Part shown: positions 27,335 to 37,338 of the stretch, one piece after another
How the letters are laid out: every line of letters starts with the position of its first letter
Numbering within the stretch: the stretch's first letter is position 1
Assembly (NCBI GenBank): GCA_041391485.1
Contig: JAWKNY010000012.1
Location: 1 to 64,000 of the forward strand
DNA: 64,000 nt
Origin: JACKAF01 sp041391485
GTDB taxonomy: Bacteria; Bdellovibrionota; FAC87; UBA2466; JACKAF01
Reading direction: 5' to 3'
Program-made: the position numbers and the translations under genes
The notes under the pieces: generated by a model
Databases searched by the model: none
Seen by the model: the letters and a program-made list of their open reading frames with translations, nothing else
Told to the model about the DNA's origin: nothing

Positions 27335-29595
27335 TTGAACTTCCTCAAGCACCTCAATGAGCCCCAGCGTTTGGCCGCCGCTTACGGAGAGGGGCCGATG
27401 CTCGTGCTTGCGGGGGCCGGATCAGGCAAGACCCGCGTCCTTACCCACCGCATGGCGTACCTGATTTCGGAACTCAACATGGATCCGACACAGATCTTTG
27501 CGGTGACCTTCACAAACAAGGCGGCGGCTGAGATGCGCTCCCGGGTGCAACACCTTCTTGGAGACCTTTGCGACTGGCGCTACCTTGAGCGCGATCTTTG
27601 GGTGAGCACCTTCCACTCGGCTTGCGTGCGGATCCTGCGATCGGACATCCACCACCTGGGCTACAGCCCGCAGTTTACGATCTACGACGATTCCGATCAG
27701 CTTTCGGTCGTCAAAGCGTGCATGAAAGAGCTGAACATCAGCGAACAGATGCTCGCGCCCAAAGCGATCCAATCCCGCATCAACAAGATCAAGAATGAGG
27801 GAGAAGATCACACGACGTACAAATCCGCCTATGGGGGACCCGCGGAAGACGCTTTTATTCGCCTTTTTGAGCGGTATGCAGGGGTCTTGAAGCAGGCGTC
27901 TGCGCTAGATTTTGCGGATCTCATTTTATTAACCGTGCGCCTCTTCCAGACAAACACGAATGTGCTGCGCGCTTATCAGCAGAGATTTCAGTACGTACTC
28001 ATCGATGAGTACCAGGATACCAACCGTTGCCAGTATCTCCTGGTGAAGTTATTGGCAGGTACCCGAGCTAACATCTGCGCGGTGGGAGATGAAGATCAGT
28101 CTATCTACCGTTGGCGGGGAGCAGACATTTCCAATATCCTCAATTTTGAGCGCGACTATCCCAACGCCAAGATTTTTAAACTTGAAGAAAACTACCGCTC
28201 CACCAAAAACATTATTGAAGCCGCAAGCCACGTCATTGCGAATAATACGGAGAGGCGCGACAAACAGCTCTGGACGTCCAATGCAGAGGGCTCCAAGATT
28301 CGCATCATTGAGGCCTACGACGAGCACGATGAAGCCTTGAAAATCGCCAATGAGATCTCACTGGCCTCCGCGGAACACGATCTCAATCAGATAGCCGTTT
28401 TCTATCGCACGAATGCGCAGTCCCGCCTCATTGAAGACACGCTGCGCGCCAAGGGAATTAATTATGAGATCTACGGCGGCGTAAAATTTTACGCCCGACT
28501 GGAAGTCAAAGACGCTCTGGCGTACCTCAAGCTTCTCTCCAATCCCGATGACGACGTTAGTTTTAGGCGCATTGTAAATGTCCCCGCTCGAGGGATCGGC
28601 AATGTCACGCTGGAGAAAATGGGAGTTAAAGCGCGCGAGCTAGGCTTAAGCTATTACGCGCTACTAAAGGCGAGCTTTGACGACGGTCAAGTCGACTGGG
28701 ACCCGGGCCGCAGCCGTAAGAATCTAAAAAAGTTTCACGAGATCATGAAGAGCTTGGAGAAAGCCAAACCCAATTTATTGCCGTCGGATCTCCTGGACAT
28801 GGTGCTTGAGGAAAGTGGCTACCGTAAAGCACTGCTCGACGAGAAAACCGTAGAATCACAATCGCGCTTAGAGAACTTGGCGGAATTGAAACAAAGTCTG
28901 GTTGAGTACGAGTTGCGGCAAGGTGCTGAAAACCCGGAAAGCCAGATCAGTCTGGAAGGCTTTTTGGAACAGATCGCCCTAGTCTCCGACATTGATCGCT
29001 TCGATCCCAACGCACCGGCGATCAAAATGATGACGATCCACATGGCAAAAGGGCTGGAGTTTGACGTGGTGTTTGTCACGGGTCTTGAAGAAGAGCTATT
29101 CCCAATATTCGCCCGTGGGAAGCCGAGCAGCCGGAAGACATCGAGGAAGAGCGGCGACTCTTTTACGTCGGAATGACGCGGGCCAAGCAAGACTTGAGTC
29201 TGTTCTACGCCAAAAACCGAACGGTTTTTGGCAATACCCAGTACCGGGTGATGAGCCGCTTTATAGAAGAGGTTCCGTCAGACTACGTCGAGCTGAAGAA
29301 AGCCGACTACTTTACTCGGCGCCGACCCTTTATGGATCGCCCGGGCCTGCCTCCCCGCAAGGAAGGATGGGACGCCGACTTTGAGTTTGACCAAAGCACC
29401 GTCTTTGATGACGAGGTCGTGGACGCCGATTTCGAAGAGGCAGACGAGTTCCGAGCGGGTCACCGGGTGGTGCACCCCATCTTTGGAGAGGGTGTGGTTC
29501 GCAAGACCGTTGGGAAAGACAAGTTGCTTGTGGAATTTAGAGGGCAGGGCATGAAGAAGATTTCCCGCAAGTTCAGCCAACTCAAGCATATTTAG
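27335..29595 (+). CDS. pcrA: UvrD/PcrA-type superfamily 1 DNA helicase (one apparent frameshift)
   Basis: 3'-5' helicase of repair and replication-fork maintenance, about 752 residues when the frames are joined. Motif I is AGAGSGKT (26-33), motif II is DEYQDTN, motif III is GDEDQSIYRWRGAD, and motif VI falls in the second segment as LFYVGMTRAKQDL. The break is at 29101-29105, where TTCCCAAT needs one extra C or A to continue as EELFPNIRPWE. The C-terminal 60 residues include the PcrA-type GHRVVHPIFGEGVV domain that contacts RNA polymerase. Start TTG at 27335 has GGAG about five bases before it. The indel in a short homopolymer suggests sequence error. Confidence 0.93.
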
Positions 29596-29668
29596 CCTCG
29601 ATCCCACGGGCAAATGGTTGCGCGTGGGGCCAACAGAGGGTTATGTTTAGGCGTTTCGGAGATAACGG

Positions 29669-29974
29669 ATGAGTGGAAGCCCCAAATTGGATCGCGATGA
29701 AGTCTTAAAGATTGCCCGCCTGGCGCGCCTCGAGCTGGACGATGCCGAGGTGGCTCTCTATCAGGATCGCTTGGGACGTGTTCTGGAGTACGTTCGCGAA
29801 CTGAATCAGGTCCAAACCGAAAAAGGCGCGACCGTTAAACACATCCCTCGTGACGCCGTTTCTATCCGAGAGGATCGTGCCATTGAATTTGCCGATCGGG
29901 AGGCACTTCTAAACAATGCCCCGGCACAGATAGAGGAACACTTTCTCGTTCCCACAGTCATTGAGCAAAGCTGA
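29669..29974 (+). CDS. gatC: Glutamyl/aspartyl-tRNA amidotransferase subunit C
   Basis: Small subunit of GatCAB, which converts misacylated Glu-tRNA(Gln) and/or Asp-tRNA(Asn) to the correct amide form. The 101-residue length and the pattern LDRDEVLKIARLARLEL...YQDRLGRVLEYVRELN are typical. The ATG at 29669 starts the open frame. The stop overlaps the gatA start (TGATG), starting the gatC-gatA-gatB operon. Its presence implies that the organism charges at least one amide tRNA indirectly. Confidence 0.93.
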   Translation: MSGSPKLDRDEVLKIARLARLELDDAEVALYQDRLGRVLEYVRELNQVQTEKGATVKHIPRDAVSIREDRAIEFADREALLNNAPAQIEEHFLVPTVIEQS

Positions 29975-31437
29975 TGCAGTTAAAAGATTTTTCCATAGAG
30001 CGGGTGCTTGCGGGCTACCGCAAACAAGAGTTTTCTCCGACGGAACTGGCGACCGTCTATTTGGACGCGATCGAAGCGAACAACGAGCGTTTGGGTGCTT
30101 TCTTGCAGGTGGATCGGGACTTGGTCCTGGCTCAGGCAACCGCCTTGGACTCTCGTCGGCAGGAAGTAAACAAGCTCCCCTTGTTCGGTGTGCCCATCGC
30201 CATTAAGGACAACTTCTTAGTAAAAAACTGGCAGGCAACGGCAGCTTCCAAGATTTTGAAGGGTTATGTCAGCCCGTACACCGCTACTTGCGTTGAGAAA
30301 TTAGAATCCGCGGGGGCGATCATTATCGGGAAGACGAACCTCGACGAGTTTGCAATGGGTTCTTCCACCGAAAACAGTGCGTATTTTCCCGCGAAGAATC
30401 CCTGGGACACGTCGCGAGTGACCGGAGGCTCAAGCGGCGGATCGGCGTCGGCAGTGGCGGCAGCCTTAGCCGTGGGATCTTTGGGATCGGATACCGGCGG
30501 TTCCATCCGCCAGCCCGCTAGTCTTTGCGGCATTGTGGGGCTAAAGCCCACGTACGGTAGGGTCAGTCGTTTTGGGATTATTGCTTTTGCGAGCTCCCTG
30601 GATCAGGTCGGCCCCTTCGGTCGTTCCGTTCAGGATGTCGCAACCCTTTTGGAGGTTATCAGTGGTTACGATCGTAACGACGCGACCAGTAGCCGGGCCA
30701 TCGTTCCCCATTACTCGGATCATTTGAAAGGTGCGACCTTGAAGAATGTCCGGGTGGGCATCGCCAAAGATTGGCTTGAAGGTATCGATGAGGAAGTCCG
30801 CAAGTCTTTTGACGAAGCGGTGAAGTTAATGGTCAAAGAGGGCGCCAAGATCGTCGACATCAGTTTGCCTCACAGCCGTTACGCGCTTTCGACCTACTAC
30901 ATCATTGCGCCTTGCGAAGCGAGCAGCAATCTGGCCCGGTACGATGGAATCCATGCAGGCTTTAGAGCGGACGGTGTGACGGATTTAGATTCGGTTTACT
31001 TCAAGAGTCGCGGGCAGGGTTTTGGTGCCGAAGTGAAGCTTCGTATCATGCTCGGGACCTATGCCTTGAGTGCGGGCTATTACGACGCCTTTTATGGACA
31101 GGCGAACGAGGTCCGCAAGATGATTCAGCAGGATTTTCTTACAGCCTACGAGGACTGCGATTGCATCGTGATGCCGACCTCTCCTAGCACGGCGTTCAAG
31201 TTCGGTGAGAAATCGGCGGATCCCATTAAGATGTACACTTCCGATATTTGCACGCTACCGGTGAGCTTGGCCGGGTTGCCGGCTTTGTCAGTCCCGAGTG
31301 GTGTCGATTCTCAAGGGCTTCCCATTGGGCTGCAATTTATAGGCAAACATTTTGAGGAAAGCCATCTTTTGAAGGTGGCGCACAAGTATGAGCAGGTGCG
31401 AGGTCCGTTCCCGCACCCTTCAGGGGTAGACTATTGA
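29974..31437 (+). CDS. gatA: Glutamyl/aspartyl-tRNA amidotransferase subunit A
   Basis: Amidase subunit that hydrolyses glutamine and delivers ammonia to GatB. The 487-residue length is usual. The amidase signature carries the catalytic Lys in PIAIKDNFL, the cis-Ser in GSSGGSASAV and the nucleophile Ser in DTGGSIRQPA. The start overlaps the gatC stop, and the stop TGA overlaps the gatB start (TTGA), so the three genes are translationally coupled. Identification is secure. Confidence 0.96.
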   Translation: MQLKDFSIERVLAGYRKQEFSPTELATVYLDAIEANNERLGAFLQVDRDLVLAQATALDSRRQEVNKLPLFGVPIAIKDNFLVKNWQATAASKILKGYVSPYTATCVEKLESAGAIIIGKTNLDEFAMGSSTENSAYFPAKNPWDTSRVTGGSSGGSASAVAAALAVGSLGSDTGGSIRQPASLCGIVGLKPTYGRVSRFGIIAFASSLDQVGPFGRSVQDVATLLEVISGYDRNDATSSRAIVPHYSDHLKGATLKNVRVGIAKDWLEGIDEEVRKSFDEAVKLMVKEGAKIVDISLPHSRYALSTYYIIAPCEASSNLARYDGIHAGFRADGVTDLDSVYFKSRGQGFGAEVKLRIMLGTYALSAGYYDAFYGQANEVRKMIQQDFLTAYEDCDCIVMPTSPSTAFKFGEKSADPIKMYTSDICTLPVSLAGLPALSVPSGVDSQGLPIGLQFIGKHFEESHLLKVAHKYEQVRGPFPHPSGVDY

Positions 31438-32861
31438 GTTCGCGCGACAAATTTGAAGCGGTCATTGGATTGGAAGTGCACGCCCAGCTCTTGACGGAAA
31501 GTAAGATGTTTTGCGGCTGCAAGAATGCCTACGGCGCCTCTCCGAATTCCCAAATTTGCCCTGTTTGCACGGGACAGCCAGGGACTCTACCCGTTATCAA
31601 TCAGTTTGCCGTCGAGCTGGGGGTGCGAGCCGCACTGGCGATAAAGGCCGAGATCCACGCGGAAAGTATCTTTGCGCGCAAAAATTATTTTTACCCGGAT
31701 CTACCCAAGGGTTATCAGATCAGTCAGTACGAGCGACCTTTTTGCACCCAGGGAAAAATTACTATCGGGCTCAGTGATGGGACCGAGAAAGAAATTGGCA
31801 TCACGCGGATCCACTTTGAAGAAGACGCGGGCAAGAACATCCATAAGGGAGATCACACGCAGGTGGATTTGAACCGGGCCGGTGTTCCGCTCATTGAAAT
31901 CGTGAGTGAGCCGGACATGCGAACGGCGGAGGAAGCCGGGCAGTATCTCCGTACTTTGCGTACTCTGCTCCGCTACGCCAACGTTACGGACGGCGACATG
32001 GAAAAGGGAAACCTGCTGTGACGCCAATATCTCTATTCGCCCTCGCGGACAAAAAGAATTTGGAACGAAGGTAGAGCTGAAGAATATCAATTCGTTCAAA
32101 TTTGTCGAAAAGGCAGTGGAGTACGAAATCGATCGTCAAATCCGAGCCACGGAAACTGGGGAAGCCATCATTCAGCAGACGCGCGGGTGGAACTCCGCCA
32201 AAAACATCTCCGAAGTCATGCGCGAAAAAGAAGATGCGCACGATTACCGCTATTTTCCGGAACCAGATCTTCCGGCGCTCGTGCTCTCGGAAAAGTGGAT
32301 AGAAGAGATTAAGAGCGAGCTTCCGGAACTCCCCGATCAGAAAAAGGGCCGATTCGAATCGGAGTACGGTCTTTCCAGTTATGACGCAGGCGTACTTACA
32401 GCCTCCCGGGATCTCGCGAGTTACTATGAGGGAGTCGTGGGCGCCTGCAACGATTCCAAAACCAGCGCCAACTGGGTGATGAACGAATTGCTCGGTCGGC
32501 TTAACGCTGCGGGTAAAGACATCGTGGAAACCCCTGTTTCCGCGAAGAATCTAGCCGATCTGATCTCAAAAGTGCAGTCTGGTGCAATCAGCGGTAAAAT
32601 AGCAAAGACAGTCTTTGAAGAAATGTTTGAGACCGGCAAGACGGCGAGAGCATTATCGAAGCTCAGATTGAAGCAAATTAGCGATCCGTCATTGGGAACC
32701 CGTCGTCAGAAAAAGTCATGGAAGCCAATCCCGATCAAGTCGCTGGCTACAAAGGTGGCAAAGTGAAGTTGTTGGGCTTTCGTGGGGCAGGTGATGAAGG
32801 AAACCAAGGGGCAAGCAAACCCCGGTTTGAACGACATCGTCAAAAGCTTCTCGATTCCTAA
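31434..32861 (+). CDS. gatB: Glutamyl/aspartyl-tRNA amidotransferase subunit B (several apparent frameshifts)
   Basis: Kinase-amidotransferase subunit that phosphorylates the misacylated tRNA. The TTG start at 31434 overlaps gatA and gives SSRDKFEAVIGLEVHAQLL, then the CxxC zinc motif (CGCKN...CPVC) and the catalytic region IHFEEDAGKNIH. The first break is near 32015-32020 (GNLRCDANISIRPRG expected). At least four more lie between 32640 and 32850. Joined segments give LKQISDPS, EANPDQVAGYKGGKVKLLGF and VGQVMKETKGQANPGL, ending KKLLDS at 32861 after one A is restored in an A4 run. The real length would be about 475-480 residues. Because GatB should be needed, dense sequence error is more likely than decay. 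Confidence 0.9.
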
Positions 32862-32918
32862 CTCCAGCTATTTCCAAAAGACTGCGTTTAAAAGCCATTC
32901 ACCAAAAGCGGAGAAAGC

Positions 32919-33877
32919 ATGAAGGCGCTGATTACGGGTATTACCGGTCAGGACGGCTCCTATTTGGCCGAGTTTCTGATCGCGCAAGGTTACCGCGTTT
33001 ACGGAGTCGTACGCCGATCGTCGACTGAGAAGTATGACCGAATTGCGCATATCCGCGATCGTCTGGTGCTTGTGCAAGCCGATCTTCTCGATCAGGTTTC
33101 ACTCAGTCAGGCTCTCAAAGAAATTCAGCCTGATGAAATCTACAATTTAGGGGCACAATCCTTTGTGCCGACCTCTTTGGGCACAGCCGGTGCTGACTGC
33201 CGAGTTTACCGGAACCGAGTGACTCGAATGCTGGAAGCGATTCGAGCGGACTGCCCCAAAGCTCGCTTTTACCAGGCGTCCAGTTCTGAAATGTTTGGAA
33301 TGGTGCGGGAAACTTCCGCAGAGCGAAAAAAACCCCTTTCTACCCTCGTAGCTCACGGAGTGGCGAAAGTGTATGGGCATCACATAACCGTAAACTATAG
33401 AGAGAGCTATGGTCTGTTCGCGGTCAGCGGGATTCTCTTCAACCACGAGTCCCCTAGACGTGGGTTGGAGTTCGTGACGCGAAAATAACGGATGCGGTCG
33501 CCCGATCAAGCTGGGTCTTGCGGACGAATTGAAACTCGGAAACCTGGATGCGAAACGCGACTGGGGTTTTGCGGGAGATTATGTAAAAGTTATGATGATG
33601 CTGCAGCAAAAAGCTGTAGACTACGTCATATCGACGGGTATCGCTCTACTCCGTGCGGGAGTTTGCAGAGCCTCGCGTTTGGCTTCGTGGGTTTGGATTA
33701 CAAGAAATACGTAAAGTTAGATTCCGAGCTGTTGCGGCTCGCCGAGGTGGATCACTTACTCGGTGATAGCAGCAAGGCGCGCCGGTTCGGGTGGCGGGCC
33801 TGAAGTTGGCTTCAGGGAAATGATTATCGAAATGATGGTGGAAGCGGACCTGCAGCGTTACAGCTACGGAAAGCTAA
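32919..33877 (+). pseudogene. gmd: GDP-mannose 4,6-dehydratase, heavily frameshifted
   Basis: Short-chain dehydrogenase that makes GDP-4-keto-6-deoxymannose for fucose or rhamnose-type sugars in surface glycans. The first open segment has ALITGITGQDGSYLAEFL, VYGVVRRSS and YQASSSEMFG. Segments in other frames supply LGLADELKLGNLDAKRDWGF, YKKYVKLDSE, HLLGDSSKAR and WRPEVGFRE. The Tyr of the YxxxK site falls in a broken stretch (expected PYGVAK, read as HGVAK). At least five indels are needed to restore one frame. The ATG at 32919 has GGAGAAAG upstream. The end near 33877 is approximate. The region 32.0-34.2 kb is uniformly dense in indels, including gatB, so this may be an intact gene with bad sequence. 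Confidence 0.75.
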
Positions 33878-33925
33878 TGGATGAAAACCGCTACCCGAAA
33901 CCAAAACGCAGAAGGCGCTATCCTC

Positions 33926-34207
33926 ATGAAGACAATGGAACTGGTCGTCGAATGCCAAACGGGTTTCTTGGGAGAGTCCATCCCGCGTCGTTTTTTTATT
34001 GGCACCAAGCCATTCGAGGTGGTCGAGGTGCTCGATCACCGATGGAAAAGACTGCTGGTACTGGTAAAGTTGCTGCTGACGACGGCTGTCTCTACATCCT
34101 AAAGCGCGACAAGGATCTGGGTTTTTGGGACGGCTGTCTTCAAAGAAGAGGACGCCGGTAAAAAATACGACGCCTACCTATTACCCGGTAAAAGCCAAAC
34201 AGCCTAA
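33926..34207 (+). CDS. Small conserved protein, family not recognised (at least one frameshift)
   Basis: Joining two frames gives a protein of about 94 residues. It begins KTMELVVECQTGFLGESIP and has a central RRFFIGTKPFEVVEVLDHRW, then VAADDGCLYILKRDKDLGFWD and a charged tail ending GKSQTA. The pattern of strand, DRW-like turn and DDGxLYILxxDxxxxxWxL looks like a small conserved bacterial protein seen in many delta-proteobacteria, but I cannot name it. ATG at 33926 is preceded by an AGAAGG site; ATG at 33881 is an alternative. It lies just after gmd, probably in the same transcript. The frameshift near 34045 is probably error. Confidence 0.5.
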
Positions 34208-34240
34208 ACAGTAAGTTTTTCGTAGTCGGCCTTTGCCAGT

Positions 34241-35728
34241 TCAAATCTTTCCAGCCGCAGAACCCCCATATGAGTCTTTCACGTAGGCCTCCGAGCGCAT
34301 GCCGTTGAGTACGCAGGAGATACCAGGGGTATTCATCAGCACGGCAATCGCTTTTCTTGAAAGTGTTTCGTTACGTAGGGAGGCCGGCAGAAGCTCGTCC
34401 ACCCGGGTCGCCAATTTCCCAAGCTGTTTTTTGCTCTGCTTGGAAAAATCACTTCGAATGCTCTCCAGTAGACTGTTGAGTTCGGTTAGATAGTCTTCCT
34501 TCCAGCCCTTCCACTTCTCCGCCGCAGCCCCCTGCAATTGGGCATCAATGGCTCCAGCCAAGTGGTTTACTTGCGGCCGAATCACCTGAAACTCGATATG
34601 CTTCCACTGCTCCAGTCCGAACGACTTCAGGTTGGCTTGGGCCAGCTCGTGCCCCCATACAAATAAGCTATCGGGTTTTGGGGTGCCCTCAGGGGTTTCA
34701 AACTGCGTTGCGATGGATTCGTTGAATTCCTCTTCGAGTCCCATGACGATCTTCAGATGCTCGGCAACGCTTTTATCGGCTTTAACTATTTTCAGATCCG
34801 CGAGTCGGATCATCTTATTGGCAGCAATGGCATTGAGTGGCCGGTTCACAAAAACAGCGACCTCTTTCTGTTTGCAGAACTCTGGCGTCGTCAAATCGTC
34901 TTCAGCGTTAATTGTCAGCACCGGGTCGGTTTCAAGGAGATTTAGTGGGAATTGAACCGCGGCGAAGTGATTCTGGTAGGGATTGCCATTCTTGTCTTTT
35001 GCGACGTGGCACGCGATCTCCCACAGCTGGTTCACCGAAACCATGGTGCGCTCGTGCGGCCCCAGGCCCATTGTATTGGAAGAGACGCCGTAGTAAGAAA
35101 TTTTGCCTTCCTCGACCGCTTCCTCAAGCTTTCTAAAAGCGCGCGTGATTCGGTCGTAGAAAATATCGCGTACCTGATCCAACCTCTGATCGGGATTACG
35201 GTTTAATTGATCCATCAGGTAATACTCGGGATTGTGAAGCAAGTAAAAATCGATGCGATCCACTGCCAGACGTTCAAGCGATCTATCTAGTTGGTCTTGA
35301 ATAAATTCTGGGTGGATGCAATGCCAGCAGCCGTCCATGTACTTGACCATGTCGGCGAAAGGGTGGGGGCCGTTCTCCCGTTGCATCACCAGTTCTAAGT
35401 TTTGGCCCTGAACGTATCCTACTTTTGAGATAAGTATGATTTCGTCTCGTTGGATCCCACTTTCACGAAGTACCTCACCGACGAGCTTTTCACTGTTGCC
35501 ATCCGCGTAGTTGGTTGAGGTGTCGATGACATTGCAGCCCAACGAGATTGCCTTGAGCAGAGCGGCCCGGTGTTTTGGCTCTTCGACGGAAACACGGTAG
35601 GTTCCAAAACCGAGAGAGGATCCTTTCAAGCCCGTCCGTCCCAAAACTGGGTATGCCGCCGGAGGCAAGCCTTGGTCGATCATCTTCATGGCGAAACGGT
35701 TGGAGCCTTCGGGGGTTGCACCTGGCAC
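34241..35728 (-). CDS. Aldo/keto reductase with long C-terminal extension
   Basis: NADPH-dependent oxidoreductase of 495 residues, clearly longer than the usual 300-350. The barrel begins at VLGRTGLKGSSLGFGTYR. The tetrad is visible as DTSTNYADGNSE (Asp and Tyr), LISKVGY (Lys) and YLLHNPEYY (His). The cofactor-side end of the barrel and a helical C-terminal region of about 150 residues follow. The GTG start at 35728 has AAGGAGG five bases upstream, which fixes it. It is followed toward the convergent small gene by a short gap. Substrate is unknown. The C-terminal extension may be a dimerisation or accessory domain. Confidence 0.85.
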   Translation of the reverse strand: MPGATPEGSNRFAMKMIDQGLPPAAYPVLGRTGLKGSSLGFGTYRVSVEEPKHRAALLKAISLGCNVIDTSTNYADGNSEKLVGEVLRESGIQRDEIILISKVGYVQGQNLELVMQRENGPHPFADMVKYMDGCWHCIHPEFIQDQLDRSLERLAVDRIDFYLLHNPEYYLMDQLNRNPDQRLDQVRDIFYDRITRAFRKLEEAVEEGKISYYGVSSNTMGLGPHERTMVSVNQLWEIACHVAKDKNGNPYQNHFAAVQFPLNLLETDPVLTINAEDDLTTPEFCKQKEVAVFVNRPLNAIAANKMIRLADLKIVKADKSVAEHLKIVMGLEEEFNESIATQFETPEGTPKPDSLFVWGHELAQANLKSFGLEQWKHIEFQVIRPQVNHLAGAIDAQLQGAAAEKWKGWKEDYLTELNSLLESIRSDFSKQSKKQLGKLATRVDELLPASLRNETLSRKAIAVLMNTPGISCVLNGMRSEAYVKDSYGGSAAGKI

Positions 35729-35763
35729 AGGGCCTCCTTAGTAGAGAGTTTGATGTGATTTTA

Positions 35764-36686
35764 TTAATTTCGGGGCCACTGGGCAATCGCGCTACGGTAT
35801 CGATTTAAGAACGCGAGGCATTTTTCCGGATGAACCAGAGCGGAAAGAATTTCGCAGCTATCGGCAACGCGGGGACCCGGCCGATTGAAGTAAGCGTTTC
35901 CGTCAACGATGTAGCAGCGCCCCTGCTGTACGGCCCGTAGGGTTCGGATGCCTTCGGGAATCTGCTTGAGTTCTCTCTCGGTGCGCTCGACGGGAAAGCC
36001 GCACGGCATTAGCACCAAAAAGTCCGGATCTACGGCCTGCAAGTTGTCCCAGGAGACCTCCTGGAAAGGCCCCGCTTCGGTGACAATCACCGGTTCGCCT
36101 CCGGCGATTTCTACGATTTCCGGAATCCAGCCCCCGGCAACCATGGGTGGATCCAGCCACTCCAAGCAGGCCACTCTTGGGCGCTTGCTAAAACACCCAC
36201 GTAGAGGATTGATGCGGTGGTGAATGGCTTGAATAATCTTCTCGCCGCGTTCGACCACTCCCATGGCCTCCGCCACTTTCCGTATGTCGCCCCAGATATC
36301 CTCCAAGGAGTTGGGACGCAAGGAGCAGATTTGCACGGGTTTATCGAACAGATCCTCTACGGCTTCGGTGACGTCTTTGAGGGTAACCGCGCAGACGTCG
36401 CACTGATCTTGAGTAAAGATCCAGTCGGGCTTGAGCGTTTGCAACAGGTCGGTCTGGATCTCGTACAGGCTCAATCCGTGCTGAACGAGCGAGCGCACCT
36501 CTTTGTCGATACTGGCACTACTGGCCTTGTCGTCCACTTTGGATTTCGTCAGGATCGGCAAGCCCTTGATCTCCGGAGGGAAGTCGCACTCTCATGTGAG
36601 ATCCCCACCAACTGTTTTTGCAAACCGAGGGCGCAGAGAATCTCCGTGGCACTTGGCAAGAGTGATACGACGGTCGCATTTTCCAT
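35764..36686 (-). CDS. Cobalamin-binding (BtuF-like) protein without signal peptide (one apparent frameshift)
   Basis: Helical-backbone metal-receptor family protein of about 307 residues. The ATG at 36686 follows GGGAG and gives VVSLLPSATEILCALGL, the family-typical beginning. The first frame ends after VGISHE. Removing a duplicated AG near 36593-36598 continues as CDFPPEIKGLPILTKSKVD and the rest to 35764. Features include FTQDQCDVCAV, WLDPPMVAGGWIPEIVEIAGG and VDPDFLVLMPCG. No signal peptide or lipobox is visible, so it may act in the cytosol, unlike E. coli BtuF. It is divergent from bolA. No permease or ATPase partner is in the window. Confidence 0.8.
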
Positions 36687-36752
36687 GATTGCTCCCTCTT
36701 CCCCGTCCGCGGGTCGTTGCAAAGATAAGGCGATGTGGAGTATACCATCTAG

Positions 36753-36992
36753 ATGATGCTTTCGTTGGAAGACGTTGAAAAAAAGGTACTTGCGCGATTT
36801 CCGGGTGGGCAGGTAGCGGTGAAAGATTTGACCGGTGGCGGCGACCATTTGGAAATCACCGTGGTAAGTGAACTCTTTGAAGGGGTGAACCGCATTGGGC
36901 GGCACCGAATGGTTTATGAAGCACTCGGCACCGCCGTGGGAGCGGAGATTCACGCCGCCAAACTTGTCACCCGTGCGCCCAGCGAAGTGTAA
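36753..36992 (+). CDS. bolA: BolA/IbaG family protein
   Basis: A 79-residue protein of the BolA fold. LTGGGDHLEITVVSELFEGVNRIGRHRMVYEAL carries the class-II-like His region and the conserved helix-turn-helix. These proteins bind monothiol glutaredoxins through shared [2Fe-2S] clusters and assist Fe-S trafficking. The start is one of two adjacent ATG codons, with a GTGGAG site 15-20 bases upstream. A monothiol glutaredoxin begins 25 bases downstream, which supports the function. Confidence 0.88.
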   Translation: MMLSLEDVEKKVLARFPGGQVAVKDLTGGGDHLEITVVSELFEGVNRIGRHRMVYEALGTAVGAEIHAAKLVTRAPSEV

Positions 36993-37017
36993 TTTGGGAT
37001 TTTAGAAGGAATAAATT

Positions 37018-37338
37018 ATGGAAGAAGTGAAAAAGCGAATAGAGGATCAAATTAAGTCTAACGATGTACTTTTGTACATGAAGGGGAACAAGATGTTTCC
37101 CCAGTGCGGTTTTTCGAAAGCCGTCGTAGACATCCTTCAACACATGAAAGTCAATTTTGAGACTGTTGATGTACTTTCTGACTTTGATATTCGAGAAGGC
37201 ATTAAGGCCTATTCCAATTGGCCCACCATCCCTCAACTTTATGTGAAGGGTGAGTTTGTTGGCGGGTGTGACATCGTCCGTGAGATGTTCCAATCAGGCG
37301 AACTCGAAACTCTGCTCAAAGAAAACGGGGTTCAGTAA
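37018..37338 (+). CDS. grxD: Monothiol glutaredoxin, Grx4 family
   Basis: A 106-residue CGFS-type glutaredoxin (FPQCGFS), with the GSH-binding residues in NWPTIPQLYVKGEFVGGCDIV. It carries or transfers [2Fe-2S] clusters, typically as a hetero-complex with BolA, whose gene is immediately upstream. The ATG at 37018 is preceded by AGAAGGA. The stop is followed at once by the next gene's GTG, indicating an operon of bolA, this gene and the DsbD-alpha-like gene. Confidence 0.93.
   Translation: MEEVKKRIEDQIKSNDVLLYMKGNKMFPQCGFSKAVVDILQHMKVNFETVDVLSDFDIREGIKAYSNWPTIPQLYVKGEFVGGCDIVREMFQSGELETLLKENGVQ

Noticed and set aside
31990..32040. Stop-codon reassignment as the cause of broken frames
   Set aside because: TGA, TAA and TAG all act as natural stops of intact genes here, and the breaks need a frame change, not read-through.
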